Below are positions 1 through 7,578 of a stretch of DNA of 23,434 bases, one piece after another. Under the pieces are notes generated by a model. The model was not told where the DNA came from. It searched no databases and saw only the letters and a list, made by a program, of their open reading frames with translations. Positions within the stretch are counted from its first letter, which is position 1. Each line of letters begins with the position of its first letter. Origin of the DNA: Thermoplasmata archaeon (lineage in GTDB: Archaea; Thermoplasmatota; Thermoplasmata; UBA10834). The position numbers and the translations under genes are program-made. The stretch lies in NCBI GenBank assembly GCA_025457845.1, contig JALOTO010000017.1, positions 1 through 23,434 on the forward strand. Direction: 5' to 3'.

Positions 1-563
1 ACCTTGGCGTTGGACATCTTTGTACGTTGTATCAGGTCCTTCTGCAGGGCCTCCCCTCCCGTGTCCATGACGGCCTTGAACATGATCCTCTCGTCCCCGG
101 TCAAGAGGCGGAGGACGAGGTAGTTCTCGCGGGCCGCGAGGTCTTCCCCGGGTGCGGCCGGCGGTGCGGACGTGGCGACCTCTGTCTCCGCGGGTGCCTG
201 CGCGGGGTCGGCGGGGCCGGGTCCGCGCGCGGTTTCCTCCTTCTGGGGCGCTGCCGCGGGCGGTGGGGGCGGAGGCGGGAGCTTGGTCATCTCGGGAGGT
301 AGGGGCTCGTAGCTCTGCCTCAACATGATGAACATGACGGCTATGGCGATTAGGAAGGACGCAGCGACGATCACCATGAGGTTGGTCGAGGAATAGGTCC
401 TCTGGTCCCACATCCCTCCGTGGTCTGTGGTGTCCGTCTCCGTTGGGGTCTCGGTCATCAGGGCGTACGCGAGCAGGGCTATCGCGATGATCGCGAGGGC
501 GGCCGCGACCACCTTGTCCAAATGCCTCTTGCGCTTCGGGACCTTCTTCCCGTCCTCTGTCAC
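1..563 (-). CDS. Membrane-anchored winged-helix regulator (partial)
   Basis: The reading frame runs off the left edge of the window, leaving about 187 codons from a GTG start. An in-frame TAA lies upstream of that GTG, no ATG is available, and a GGAAGG purine run sits just before it. The protein has a short basic N-terminus (KKVPKRKRH), a first hydrophobic helix at about residues 15-33, a short Thr/Asp-rich external loop, and a second helix at about 56-75. A Pro/Ala-rich linker of roughly 60 residues follows. The part beginning near LTGDERIMFKAVMDTGG looks like the first helices of a winged-helix domain of the kind found in predicted membrane-associated archaeal regulators (COG2512-like). The expected topology puts the DNA-binding domain in the cytoplasm. 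The rest of the domain lies outside the window, so the assignment is tentative. It is divergent from the dCMP deaminase gene. Confidence 0.6.
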   Translation of the reverse strand, partial: MTEDGKKVPKRKRHLDKVVAAALAIIAIALLAYALMTETPTETDTTDHGGMWDQRTYSSTNLMVIVAASFLIAIAVMFIMLRQSYEPLPPEMTKLPPPPPPPAAAPQKEETARGPGPADPAQAPAETEVATSAPPAAPGEDLAARENYLVLRLLTGDERIMFKAVMDTGGEALQKDLIQRTKMSNAK

Positions 564-622
564 GCCCCTTCCAATGTAATAGGTCGGTTATTTCAGTTGC
601 CCCTGCCCGGCCCCCCGGATAC

Positions 623-636
623 GGAAAGTTAATAGG
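623..636 (+). promoter_or_regulatory. Putative TATA element upstream of the dCMP deaminase gene
   Basis: An A/T island (GAAAGTTAATAG) interrupts a very GC-rich stretch about 40 nt before the deaminase ATG. A start site about 25 nt downstream would leave a leader of roughly 15-20 nt, which would include the GGTGG ribosome-binding sequence at 664-668. The assignment rests on sequence pattern alone. Confidence 0.35.
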
Positions 637-672
637 CATCGCCTGGCTTACTCGCGCCGGTAAGGTGGGCCG

Positions 673-1155
673 ATGGCCGGTCACGAGAACCACAGGATCT
701 CGAAGGACGACTACTTCATGAACATAGCCATCGAGGTCTCTAGGAGGAGCACCTGCACCCGAAGGCAGATAGGCGCCATCATCGTCAGCGATGTGGGCGC
801 CATCAAGAGCACGGGGTACAACGGCAACCCTCGCGGCATACCACACTGCGAGGAGATCGGCTGCATCAGGGACAAGCTCGGAATCCCCTCCGGCACCCGC
901 CTTGAGACTTGCACGGCGGTCCACGCCGAACAGAACGCGCTCATACAGGCGGGCACGGACGCGCGCGGGTCGACCATGTACTCGACGATCGTCCCCTGCC
1001 CCATATGCGCGCGCATGATTCTCAATGCGCAGGTCGCGCGCGTCGTGTACATAGGGGACTACTCGGACCTGGCAGGGGTCGAGCTGCTCAAGCAAGGGGG
1101 AGTGAAGCTCACCCGCCTCGACAAGGCCAAGTTCGAGGGCAAGCTCAAGGTCTGA
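673..1155 (+). CDS. Deoxycytidylate (dCMP) deaminase family protein
   Basis: This 160-residue cytosolic zinc enzyme is predicted to convert dCMP to dUMP, supplying substrate for thymidylate synthesis. It carries the cytidine/deoxycytidylate deaminase signature: HAE at residues 84-86, giving the zinc ligand and the catalytic proton shuttle, and PCPIC at 108-112, giving the two zinc cysteines. The segment around TGYNGNPRG and the extra Cys/His residues at 58-80 are typical of dCMP deaminases rather than cytidine deaminases. The length is normal for the family. The ATG at 673 is preceded by GGTGG and followed by a conserved N-terminal helix. It is a single gene, separated from the downstream ATPase operon by about 130 nt that contain that operon's promoter. 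A related deaminase such as a ComEB-type enzyme is the main alternative. Confidence 0.88.
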   Translation: MAGHENHRISKDDYFMNIAIEVSRRSTCTRRQIGAIIVSDVGAIKSTGYNGNPRGIPHCEEIGCIRDKLGIPSGTRLETCTAVHAEQNALIQAGTDARGSTMYSTIVPCPICARMILNAQVARVVYIGDYSDLAGVELLKQGGVKLTRLDKAKFEGKLKV

Positions 1156-1241
1156 TCCTCCGCCTGCGGGGCGAGCCTTTTCGTCGCTCGTCGAATTCCC
1201 GACTCCCAGGGGCGGGGTGTGCCGCCCAGGTGCAGTATAGG

Positions 1242-1251
1242 CTATTTATAT
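1242..1251 (+). promoter_or_regulatory. TATA box of the A-type ATP synthase operon
   Basis: CTATTTATAT is the strongest A/T run in the 130-nt gap before subunit H. It lies about 35-40 nt upstream of the H start codon, which places transcription initiation near 1270-1278 and gives a very short leader. No other equally good promoter occurs before 9741, which agrees with one long transcript for all the ATPase genes. Confidence 0.6.
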
Positions 1252-1284
1252 CGAAACTCGCATCAGCGACTGGACGTGGCTGAC

Positions 1285-1611
1285 ATGGGTAAGGCCGAGA
1301 TCCTTCACCAGATAAAGGTGGCGGAGGAGCAGGTCCGCGCCATGACCAGGGAGGCCGAGGAGAAGCGCAAGCAGCTCCAGGCCGAGGGGAAGAGGCGAGC
1401 CCTGGAGAAGGTGGAGGCGGCGGACGCAGCTCTGAGGAAGCACACTGACTCGGTCATCGCCGAGTCCCAGGCCCGGATCGATGGCCGGAAGAAGGCGATG
1501 CTCGAGGAAGGCCGCCGGAAGGCGGAGGCCTTGACGGCCGGCGCGAAGGCAAGGTCTGGAAAGGTCAAGGAGTTCGTTCTCACGGAGTTCGAGAGTGCAA
1601 TCGATGCTTAG
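1285..1611 (+). CDS. atpH: A-type ATP synthase subunit H (peripheral stalk)
   Basis: This 108-residue protein is almost entirely heptad-rich charged helix (Glu, Lys, Arg, Ala), as expected of subunit H. That subunit pairs with subunit E in a right-handed coiled coil to form the peripheral stalks that keep the A3B3 head from rotating. It is the first gene of the operon, the usual place for H in the archaeal HIKECFABD order. The frame is open further upstream to 1219, but that extension would begin before the TATA box and shows no family resemblance, so the ATG at 1285 (MGKAEILHQI) is preferred. The 3' end overlaps the start of subunit I, suggesting translational coupling. Sequence conservation in H is low, so the call rests on composition, size and position. 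Confidence 0.82.
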   Translation: MGKAEILHQIKVAEEQVRAMTREAEEKRKQLQAEGKRRALEKVEAADAALRKHTDSVIAESQARIDGRKKAMLEEGRRKAEALTAGAKARSGKVKEFVLTEFESAIDA

Positions 1612-3595
1612 GCCGGAGGAGATGACCCGCGCGGTCGTCGTCGGGTCTATTGATAGCCTCGATCCCACGATCGAGTGCCTGTACGGACTCGGGATACTCC
1701 ACCTCATAGACTTCACAGAACAGGACGAGGAGTTCAAGATAGGCTTGCCTCTGGGGAAGGCGTCGAGCGCCTCTCAGAGCCTGCTCAAACTCCGGTCGAT
1801 GATGCGATCCCTGAACCTCGAAGGGCACAAGCCGTCGGAGCAGGTGCCCGTCGGGAACATCGAACGGAAGCTCGAGCAGGCGCTGGTGAACCTCGACCTG
1901 AACGCATCGACCAAGGCGGAGTCGAAGCAGCGGATACTCTCCCTCATCCGGGAGAAGGAGGCGGAGATACGCGCCCTCGAGCCGATCTCATCGTTCGCCA
2001 TCCCCCTGGAGCTCTACGAGGGCTACGAAGGCCTGGCCGTGTTCGTCGGGACGTGCCGCTCGAATCCGTCTGATGCGCTGGCATCCAGGATCCGCGACCA
2101 CGACCTCTCGATCGCTGCGAGGAAGTCGGATTTCGCCATCGCCCTCTTCACCACCGCGGAGGACGCGCCCACCGCATCGAAGGTGCTCATCGACCATGGC
2201 TTCCAGGAGACGAAACTCCCCAAGCTGACGGGCGTCCCTTCCGAGGTGATGAAGAAGCACAGGGCGGACATCGCCGACCTCGAGAAGGACCTCGACAGGA
2301 TAGAGAAGGACCTCGAGACCATAAGGCACGAGTTCGCGGACTTCATAGTCGCCTCGGAGGAGCACCTCTCGATAGAGGTCATGAAGGCCGAGACCCCTCT
2401 GAGGATCGCGACGACCGCCAACTCCTTCGTCATCGACGGCTGGATCCCGTCCGCCCGCGCGAAAGAGCTGCAGACCGCGCTGAACTCGCTCTGCTGCGGC
2501 CTCGCGTTCGTCGAGACCCTCCCGACTGAGAAGGGTGATGACCCGCCGGTCCTCCTGAAGAACCCGAGACCCGTCAGACCGTTCGAGTTCTTCATCGACC
2601 TGGTCTCCACCCCGAAGTACGATGAGATCGACCCGACCATCGTGCTGTTCCTCACGTTCCCTCTCTTCTTCGGCTTCATGATCGGAGACCTCGGGTTCGG
2701 CCTGGGCCTTGCCTCCCTCGGCGCGTTCATGCGCTTCAGGCTGAAGAACTTCCCGGACCTCCAGAAGCTCGGGACGATCGTCCTCGCGGGGGGGATCATG
2801 GCAAGCCTGTTCGGCCTGTTCGTCTTCGCAGAGGCGTTCGGGGTCCCGTTCCACCCGCCGGAGGCGCATCCCGAGGAGCATTCGTGGGAGTCGGTCGCCT
2901 ACATACCGATACACCCGATACTCGACAAGATGGCGGACATCATGGAGATGCTCGCCATCTCGCTCCTCGCCGGGTGGGTCCATCTGACCCTGGGGTTCGT
3001 TCTCGGGTTCGTCAACCATATCCACCACGACAGGAAGCACGCCTTCGCCAAGGTCGCGTGGCTGCTGATCCTTCTCGGCCTGTTCGTCGAGATCATGCAC
3101 ATAGCCGGAGGGGCGACCTGGACGAGCGGGTTCGTCAACGACACCATCCTCGCATGGGCACCGGACGCGGGGACGACGATCGTCGGGATCCAGGTCTCGT
3201 TCACGGCGTTGGCGCTCATCATCATCGGGGTCGTCGGCCTGCCCCTCACGGAGGGCGCGATGGCCCTGTCCGAGGTCATCGGCCTGTTCACGAACCTCGT
3301 GTCATACACCAGGTTGGCGGCCCTCGCCGTCGGGAAGGGGGCCATGGCACTCGCGTTCAACACGATGTTGTTGCCCCTGATATTCGACAGTGACAGCATC
3401 GTCCTCGTAATAGCAGGCGTGCTGGCGCTTTTCGTGACCCAGATGTTCTTCGTCTTCTTCCTCGGGGCTCTGTCCGCGGGGATCCAGGCTGTCAGGTTGA
3501 ACTATGTGGAGTTCTTCCTCAAGTTCTTCGAAGGGGGCGGGAAGGAGTTCTCGCCGCTGAAGTACCTGAGGAAGCATTCGGTAGCTGCTAAATGA
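1604..3595 (+). CDS. atpI: A-type ATP synthase subunit I (membrane stator, a-subunit equivalent)
   Basis: Subunit I forms the ion half-channels facing the K ring and anchors the peripheral stalks. The first half (to about residue 325) is soluble and contains long coiled-coil helices, including a Glu/Lys/Asp-rich one near residues 205-240. The second half carries about seven or eight hydrophobic helices starting near TIVLFLTFPLFFGFMIGDLG. The segment SYTRLAALAVGKG holds the conserved arginine (codon at 3311) expected to interact with the rotor carboxylate. Length is typical at about 660 residues. Two starts are possible: GTG at 1595, which has a GGAG at a good distance, and ATG at 1604, which matches the family N-terminus (MLRPEEM) and is used here. 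Either overlaps subunit H. The stop codon lies just before the strong ribosome-binding site of K. Confidence 0.93.
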   Translation: MLRPEEMTRAVVVGSIDSLDPTIECLYGLGILHLIDFTEQDEEFKIGLPLGKASSASQSLLKLRSMMRSLNLEGHKPSEQVPVGNIERKLEQALVNLDLNASTKAESKQRILSLIREKEAEIRALEPISSFAIPLELYEGYEGLAVFVGTCRSNPSDALASRIRDHDLSIAARKSDFAIALFTTAEDAPTASKVLIDHGFQETKLPKLTGVPSEVMKKHRADIADLEKDLDRIEKDLETIRHEFADFIVASEEHLSIEVMKAETPLRIATTANSFVIDGWIPSARAKELQTALNSLCCGLAFVETLPTEKGDDPPVLLKNPRPVRPFEFFIDLVSTPKYDEIDPTIVLFLTFPLFFGFMIGDLGFGLGLASLGAFMRFRLKNFPDLQKLGTIVLAGGIMASLFGLFVFAEAFGVPFHPPEAHPEEHSWESVAYIPIHPILDKMADIMEMLAISLLAGWVHLTLGFVLGFVNHIHHDRKHAFAKVAWLLILLGLFVEIMHIAGGATWTSGFVNDTILAWAPDAGTTIVGIQVSFTALALIIIGVVGLPLTEGAMALSEVIGLFTNLVSYTRLAALAVGKGAMALAFNTMLLPLIFDSDSIVLVIAGVLALFVTQMFFVFFLGALSAGIQAVRLNYVEFFLKFFEGGGKEFSPLKYLRKHSVAAK

Positions 3596-3596
3596 A

Positions 3597-3601
3597 GGAG
3601 G
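3597..3601 (+). promoter_or_regulatory. Strong ribosome-binding site for subunit K
   Basis: GGAGG lies 9 nt before the K start codon, a better match to the 16S rRNA tail than the sites I see before the other ATPase genes. The K ring needs many copies per complex, so a strong site here fits translational control of stoichiometry. That functional reading is inference. Confidence 0.6.
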
Positions 3602-3610
3602 TAGAAGAGA

Positions 3611-4018
3611 ATGGACCCAACACAAATGGGAATGGCTCTGGTCGGTGCCGGCATCGCAATCGGTGCCGCTGGCATAGGCACTGGCATCGCCCAGGGACAG
3701 GTCGGTGCGGCGGCGGTCGGCGCGACCGCAGAGAACCCGAAGATGTTCGGCAAGGGCATGATCCTGATGGTCCTGCCCGAGACGATAGTCATCCTCGGCT
3801 TCGTCGTGGCCTTCCTGATAATGAATGAAAGCGTGAGACGAGAGGGAGACATCGGTAGTGGCCGTACGGCCAGGCAGAGTCAGGGAGCTGATGGACCATG
3901 GGTCTCGAGAAAGTGGTCGAGGACATACTCCGCAAGGGGGAGGAGAGGCGACGCGAGATACTCGCACAGGGCGAGCGCGAGCGCCAAGAGCAGGAATCCC
4001 TCGCGGACAAGCAGGTAG
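3611..4018 (+). CDS. atpK: A-type ATP synthase subunit K (rotor proteolipid) with anomalous C-terminal extension
   Basis: The first 71 or so residues are a normal two-helix proteolipid: a glycine/alanine-rich first helix (about 8-45), a polar loop with AENPKMFGKG, and a second helix containing LPETIVILG. Glu57 in that motif is the carboxylate that binds the translocated H+ or Na+. Family members normally stop a few residues after the second helix, giving about 70-80 residues. Here the frame continues for another 60 or so Arg/Ser-rich residues with no resemblance to the family and overlaps the first 121 nt of subunit E. Both other frames hit stop codons exactly where the protein should end (TAA 3819, TGA 3822, 3826 and 3834). 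A one-base indel near 3815-3835, either real or from assembly, is the simplest explanation, so the true gene probably ends near 3820-3836. The ion specificity cannot be settled from this sequence. Confidence 0.85.
   Translation: MDPTQMGMALVGAGIAIGAAGIGTGIAQGQVGAAAVGATAENPKMFGKGMILMVLPETIVILGFVVAFLIMNESVRREGDIGSGRTARQSQGADGPWVSRKWSRTYSARGRRGDARYSHRASASAKSRNPSRTSR
3859..3872 (+). other. Perfect 14-nt palindrome upstream of subunit E
   Basis: TGGCCGTACGGCCA is its own reverse complement. As RNA it can fold into a 5-bp G/C-rich stem with a GUAC loop, about 25 nt before the E start codon. If K ends where family members do, the hairpin lies in the K-E intergenic gap, where it could act in mRNA processing or limit read-through between high-copy K and low-copy E. 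No function has been shown. Confidence 0.5.
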
Positions 4019-4455
4019 ATGACAACCGCAGGAAGGCGGAGGCGCGCTCCAAGGGGCTGGTCGCGCAGATGGAGCAGCAGGAGCTCTCCAGCGCGGAGCT
4101 AGAGTCGAAGAAGATGCTGCTCGCCGCCCAGAGGCACGTCATGGAGGACCTCAAGGCGCACACTCTCTCCGACCTGGCCGCGCTGCCGGACCCGAGACGG
4201 AAGGCCCTGTACGCGAAGCTGGCGTCGAAGGCGCGCAAGGAGCTCGGCGACTGCTACGTCTACTCGAACGACCGGGACCAGAAGCTCGCTCAGTTCCCGT
4301 CTGGTGTGACATACGCGGGGACGGTCGACTGCACGGGCGGGCTGGTGTTCGAGAGCAAGGACCGCACGGTGAGGCTCGACTACCGGTTCGAGAGCGTCCT
4401 GGAAGAGGTATGGAACAAGAAGATGCAGGAGATCTACACGAGGCTGTTCGGGTGA
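3898..4455 (+). CDS. atpE: A-type ATP synthase subunit E (peripheral stalk)
   Basis: This 185-residue protein partners subunit H in the peripheral stalk and contacts the top of subunit B. Residues 1 to about 95 form a long charged helix rich in Glu, Arg, Gln and Lys. The C-terminal part is a compact alpha/beta domain ending in the family segment GGLVFESKDRTVRLDYRFES. The length is typical for archaeal E. The ATG at 3898 has GGAG about 10 nt upstream. The gene lies eight bases before subunit C. The upstream K frame nominally overlaps its first 121 nt, which I attribute to a frame anomaly in K rather than to E, because E is intact from its first codon. Confidence 0.9.
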   Translation: MGLEKVVEDILRKGEERRREILAQGERERQEQESLADKQVDDNRRKAEARSKGLVAQMEQQELSSAELESKKMLLAAQRHVMEDLKAHTLSDLAALPDPRRKALYAKLASKARKELGDCYVYSNDRDQKLAQFPSGVTYAGTVDCTGGLVFESKDRTVRLDYRFESVLEEVWNKKMQEIYTRLFG

Positions 4456-4463
4456 GGTAGAGG

Positions 4464-5522
4464 ATGAGACTGTTCGGCGGCCGGGGGAACTACGCGTACG
4501 CATGCGCACGCGTCAACGCGAGGAAGAGCTTCCTGCTCTCCAGGGACACGTACTCGAGGCTGCTCGTCATGGACGTCCACGAGCTCGGGAGGTTCCTGGG
4601 CGAGACGCAGTACCGGGAAGAGGTCACGCGTTACGCCGCGCGCTACTCCGGCGCGAACCTGGTCGAGGTCGCGGTGACGAGGAACCTTGCGGACACTTAT
4701 GCCGCGATCCTGAGTTTCACGACGGGGCACCTCAGGGACATGGTGGTGAACTACCTGCGCAGGTGGGACACGTTCAACATGAAGACCGTGCTCAGGGGGA
4801 AGGTCGCGGGGGCCAGAGACGACGAGGTGATCGACACGCTCGTCCCTGCCGGGGCGTTCTCCGAGACCTATCTCAAGTCGCTCATCGCCATGCAGTCCAT
4901 GCAAGAGGTCATGGATGAGCTCGCGAAGCAGCCTTCGCTGAGGCTCACCCCCGAGCTGATCAGGGACGTCGTGGACGCCAAGAGGCTCGCGCCCTTCGAG
5001 GACCACCTGGACAGGACGATGTACTACGACCTCCTGGAGGTCATCAGGCCCACTAACAACCCGGAGAGGCTGCTCAGGGACTTCGTCAGGCGCGAGGTCG
5101 ATGTGACGAACCTCAAGATCCTGCTGAAGCTCAAGATGGAGCACATCCCCGAGGACAAGGTGCAGAGGTATCTCATCCCTGGCGGGATGGAGTTCGGCAT
5201 CGACGCCCTCAGGCCCCTGGCCCAGGGCGAGAGCGTCCTGCCGGTGCTCGAAGCGCTCGAGAGGTCGTCCATGTACGAGGACCTCAAACCCTCGATGGAC
5301 CGTTTCAAGGACACGCGCAAGCTGTCGGGGCTGACCATCGCCCTCGACAAGGCGCTCATAGGCACGAGCGAGAAGTTCGCCCACTTCTACCCTCTCTCGG
5401 TGCTGCCGGTGGTCAACTACATGATACGCAAGAAGGTGGAAGTGGACAACATCAGGATCATAGCCCGCGGGAAGGAGAGCCGACTCCCGGGCAAGACAAT
5501 CGAGGAACTGCTGGTGGTCTGA
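4464..5522 (+). CDS. atpC: A-type ATP synthase subunit C (central stalk collar, V-type d homologue)
   Basis: Subunit C is the funnel-shaped adaptor joining the central shaft (D/F) to the membrane K ring. The 352-residue, almost all-helical sequence begins with the family N-terminus (GNYAYACARVNARKSFLL) and contains repeated helical units with segments such as DVTNLKILLKLK and IRIIARGKE that are characteristic of the AtpC/V-ATPase d family. Length is typical. The ATG at 4464 is preceded by GAGG, and the stop codon is separated by one base from the start of subunit F, so the two are almost certainly coupled. Codons near the start include a long run of alternating purines and pyrimidines. Confidence 0.93.
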   Translation: MRLFGGRGNYAYACARVNARKSFLLSRDTYSRLLVMDVHELGRFLGETQYREEVTRYAARYSGANLVEVAVTRNLADTYAAILSFTTGHLRDMVVNYLRRWDTFNMKTVLRGKVAGARDDEVIDTLVPAGAFSETYLKSLIAMQSMQEVMDELAKQPSLRLTPELIRDVVDAKRLAPFEDHLDRTMYYDLLEVIRPTNNPERLLRDFVRREVDVTNLKILLKLKMEHIPEDKVQRYLIPGGMEFGIDALRPLAQGESVLPVLEALERSSMYEDLKPSMDRFKDTRKLSGLTIALDKALIGTSEKFAHFYPLSVLPVVNYMIRKKVEVDNIRIIARGKESRLPGKTIEELLVV

Positions 5523-5523
5523 C

Positions 5524-5823
5524 ATGGAGGTCGCGGTCGTTGGCTCCGAGGAGTTCGTCGTCGGCTTCAGGCTGGCCGGGGTCAAGAAGGTCTACGGCGT
5601 GCCGAAGGACAAGCTCGCCGAGACGCTGCTCAAGGTCCTCGAGGACGAGACCGTGGGCATACTCGCCGTGCACACGGCCGACCTCGACTCGCTGCCGCCG
5701 CAGCTCAGGACGCGCATGATGGCCAGCGTCGACCCGGTCGTCATACCGGTGGGCGAGGAAGAGGGCGACATGAGGGATAAGGTTCGAAGGGCGATAGGCA
5801 TCGACCTTTACAAGACGAAGTGA
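5524..5823 (+). CDS. atpF: A-type ATP synthase subunit F (central stalk)
   Basis: This 99-residue protein binds subunit D in the rotating shaft and modulates ATP hydrolysis. It shows the small alpha/beta fold expected of the family: strand 1 MEVAVVGSEEFVVGFRLAGV, followed by a helix, the central strand VGILAVHTAD, and a terminal helix with the flexible, charged end DKVRRAIGIDLYKTK. Length agrees with archaeal F at about 100 residues. It starts one base after the C stop codon and ends 15 nt before subunit A, well inside the operon. Confidence 0.93.
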   Translation: MEVAVVGSEEFVVGFRLAGVKKVYGVPKDKLAETLLKVLEDETVGILAVHTADLDSLPPQLRTRMMASVDPVVIPVGEEEGDMRDKVRRAIGIDLYKTK

Positions 5824-5838
5824 CGGGGGCGCAAGCAC

Positions 5839-7575
5839 ATGGCTGAACAGGGCAAAGGAAGGGTCAACAGGGTCGCAGGACCGGTCGTGACGGCGGAGGG
5901 CATCTCCCCGAGGATGTACGACGTCGTCCTGGTCGGCGAGCTCAACCTCATGGGCGAGGTCATCAAGCTCGTCGGCGAGAGGACCGTCATCCAGGTCTAC
6001 GAGGACACGTCCGGCATAAGGCCCGGCGAGAAGGTCGTGAACACCGGTGCCCCGCTCCAGGTCGAGCTCGGGCCGGGACTGCTGTCGAGCATATACGACG
6101 GGGTCCAGAGGCCGCTGCCGGTCCTGAAGGACAAGCAGGGGGACTTTGTGTCGAGAGGGGTGACCGCGCCGGGGCTGGACAGGGCCAAGAAGTGGAAGTT
6201 CAAGCCCACCGTCAAGAAGGGCGACGAGCTCAGGGGCGGCATGGTCGTAGGCGAGGTGCCCGAAGGCAACCTCGTCCACAAGGTGCTGCTCCCGCCGAAG
6301 GCCGCGGGCCGGGTCAAGAACATCTCGGAGGGCGCCTTCACCGTCGAGGAGCCGATAGGCGAGCTCGAGAGCGGGCAGACGATCACGATGATGCAGCGCT
6401 GGCCCGTCAGGCAGTCCAGGCCGTACGCGGAGAAGCTGCTCCCCGACATACCGCTCGTCACGGGGCAGCGCGTGCTCGACACCCTCTTCCCTCTGGCGAA
6501 AGGCGGCACGGCGGCCATCCCCGGAGGGTTCGGCACCGGCAAGACCGTCACGTCGCAGCAGCTCTCCAAGTGGAGCGACGCGCAGATCGTCGTCTACGTG
6601 GGCTGCGGCGAGCGCGGCAACGAGATGACCGAGGTCCTAACGTCCTTCCCGGAGCTCGAGGACCCGAAGACCGGGAAACCGCTGATGGGCAGGACCGTCC
6701 TCATCGCCAACACCTCGAACATGCCCGTCGCCGCCAGGGAGGCCAGCGTCTACACGGGAATCACGGTCGCCGAGTACTACAGGGACATGGGCTACGACGT
6801 CTCTCTGATGGCCGACTCCACATCGAGGTGGGCGGAGGCCATGAGGGAGATATCCTCCAGGCTCGAGGAGATGCCAGGCGAGGAGGGCTACCCCGCGTAC
6901 CTCGCCTCCAGGCTCTCGGAGTTCTACGAGCGGTGCGGGCGCGTCAAGACCCTCTCCGGGCCCACCGGGTCCATATCGGTCATCGGCGCGGTCTCGCCGT
7001 CCGGCGGTGACTTCAGCGAGCCCGTCACGCAGAACACCCTGAGGATCGTCAAGGTATTCTGGGCGCTCGACTCGAAGCTCAGGGAGCGCAGGCACTTCCC
7101 CGCGGTCAACTGGCTCACGTCGTACAGCCTGTACAGCCCCATGCTCGAGGAGTGGTACAGGAAGAACGTGGCCGAGGACTGGAACGCAACCAGGCTCTGG
7201 GCGATGGAGACCCTTCAGAAGGAGGCGGAGCTGCAGGAGATCGTGCAGCTCGTCGGCTCCGACGCACTCCCCGAGGAGCAGAGGATGACCCTCGAGGTCG
7301 CGAGGATGATACGCGAGTTCTTCCTCCAGCAGAGCGCGTACCACAAGGTGGACACATACAGCCCGCTTAAGCGGCAGTACGAGTACATGAAGGCGATACG
7401 GAAGTTCTCCGACCTGTCGAGGAAGGCCATCTCGCTCGAGGTGCCCCTCGACAAGATAGTCTCCCTCAGCTGCAGGGCCGACCTGGGCAAGCTGAAGTTC
7501 GAGGAGACCATCGACGAGGACCTCAAGAAGATACTCGGCCAGATGGACCGGCAGTTCGCCGAGCTGGGGGTGTGA
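5839..7575 (+). CDS. atpA: A-type ATP synthase catalytic subunit A
   Basis: The catalytic subunit binds and makes or hydrolyses ATP at its interface with B. The 578-residue sequence has an N-terminal beta-barrel (about 1-75), the bulge or non-homologous domain typical of A-type subunits (about 110-190), a nucleotide-binding core and a C-terminal helical bundle. The P-loop at 229-236 reads GGFGTGKT, where archaeal A subunits usually have GPFGSGKT. The next segments, [13 protein letters not shown] with the catalytic glutamate and [17 protein letters not shown], are intact. No intein interrupts the P-loop, unlike the Thermoplasma homologue. ATG at 5839 follows a 15-nt gap after F, and the gene ends three bases before B. 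Identity is not in doubt. Confidence 0.97.
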   Translation: MAEQGKGRVNRVAGPVVTAEGISPRMYDVVLVGELNLMGEVIKLVGERTVIQVYEDTSGIRPGEKVVNTGAPLQVELGPGLLSSIYDGVQRPLPVLKDKQGDFVSRGVTAPGLDRAKKWKFKPTVKKGDELRGGMVVGEVPEGNLVHKVLLPPKAAGRVKNISEGAFTVEEPIGELESGQTITMMQRWPVRQSRPYAEKLLPDIPLVTGQRVLDTLFPLAKGGTAAIPGGFGTGKTVTSQQLSKWSDAQIVVYVGCGERGNEMTEVLTSFPELEDPKTGKPLMGRTVLIANTSNMPVAAREASVYTGITVAEYYRDMGYDVSLMADSTSRWAEAMREISSRLEEMPGEEGYPAYLASRLSEFYERCGRVKTLSGPTGSISVIGAVSPSGGDFSEPVTQNTLRIVKVFWALDSKLRERRHFPAVNWLTSYSLYSPMLEEWYRKNVAEDWNATRLWAMETLQKEAELQEIVQLVGSDALPEEQRMTLEVARMIREFFLQQSAYHKVDTYSPLKRQYEYMKAIRKFSDLSRKAISLEVPLDKIVSLSCRADLGKLKFEETIDEDLKKILGQMDRQFAELGV

Positions 7576-7578
7576 GAC

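Noticed and set aside
1156..1230. Terminator after the dCMP deaminase gene
   Set aside because: A short CTTTT run is present but there is no convincing hairpin or long U tract, so it was not listed as a feature.
4434..5585. Minus-strand open frame of 383 codons over subunit C
   Set aside because: Antisense shadow of subunit C, with no promoter or domain signal.
6500..6560. Possible intein in ATPase subunit A, as in Thermoplasma
   Set aside because: The P-loop region is continuous and the protein length (578 residues) leaves no room for an intein.
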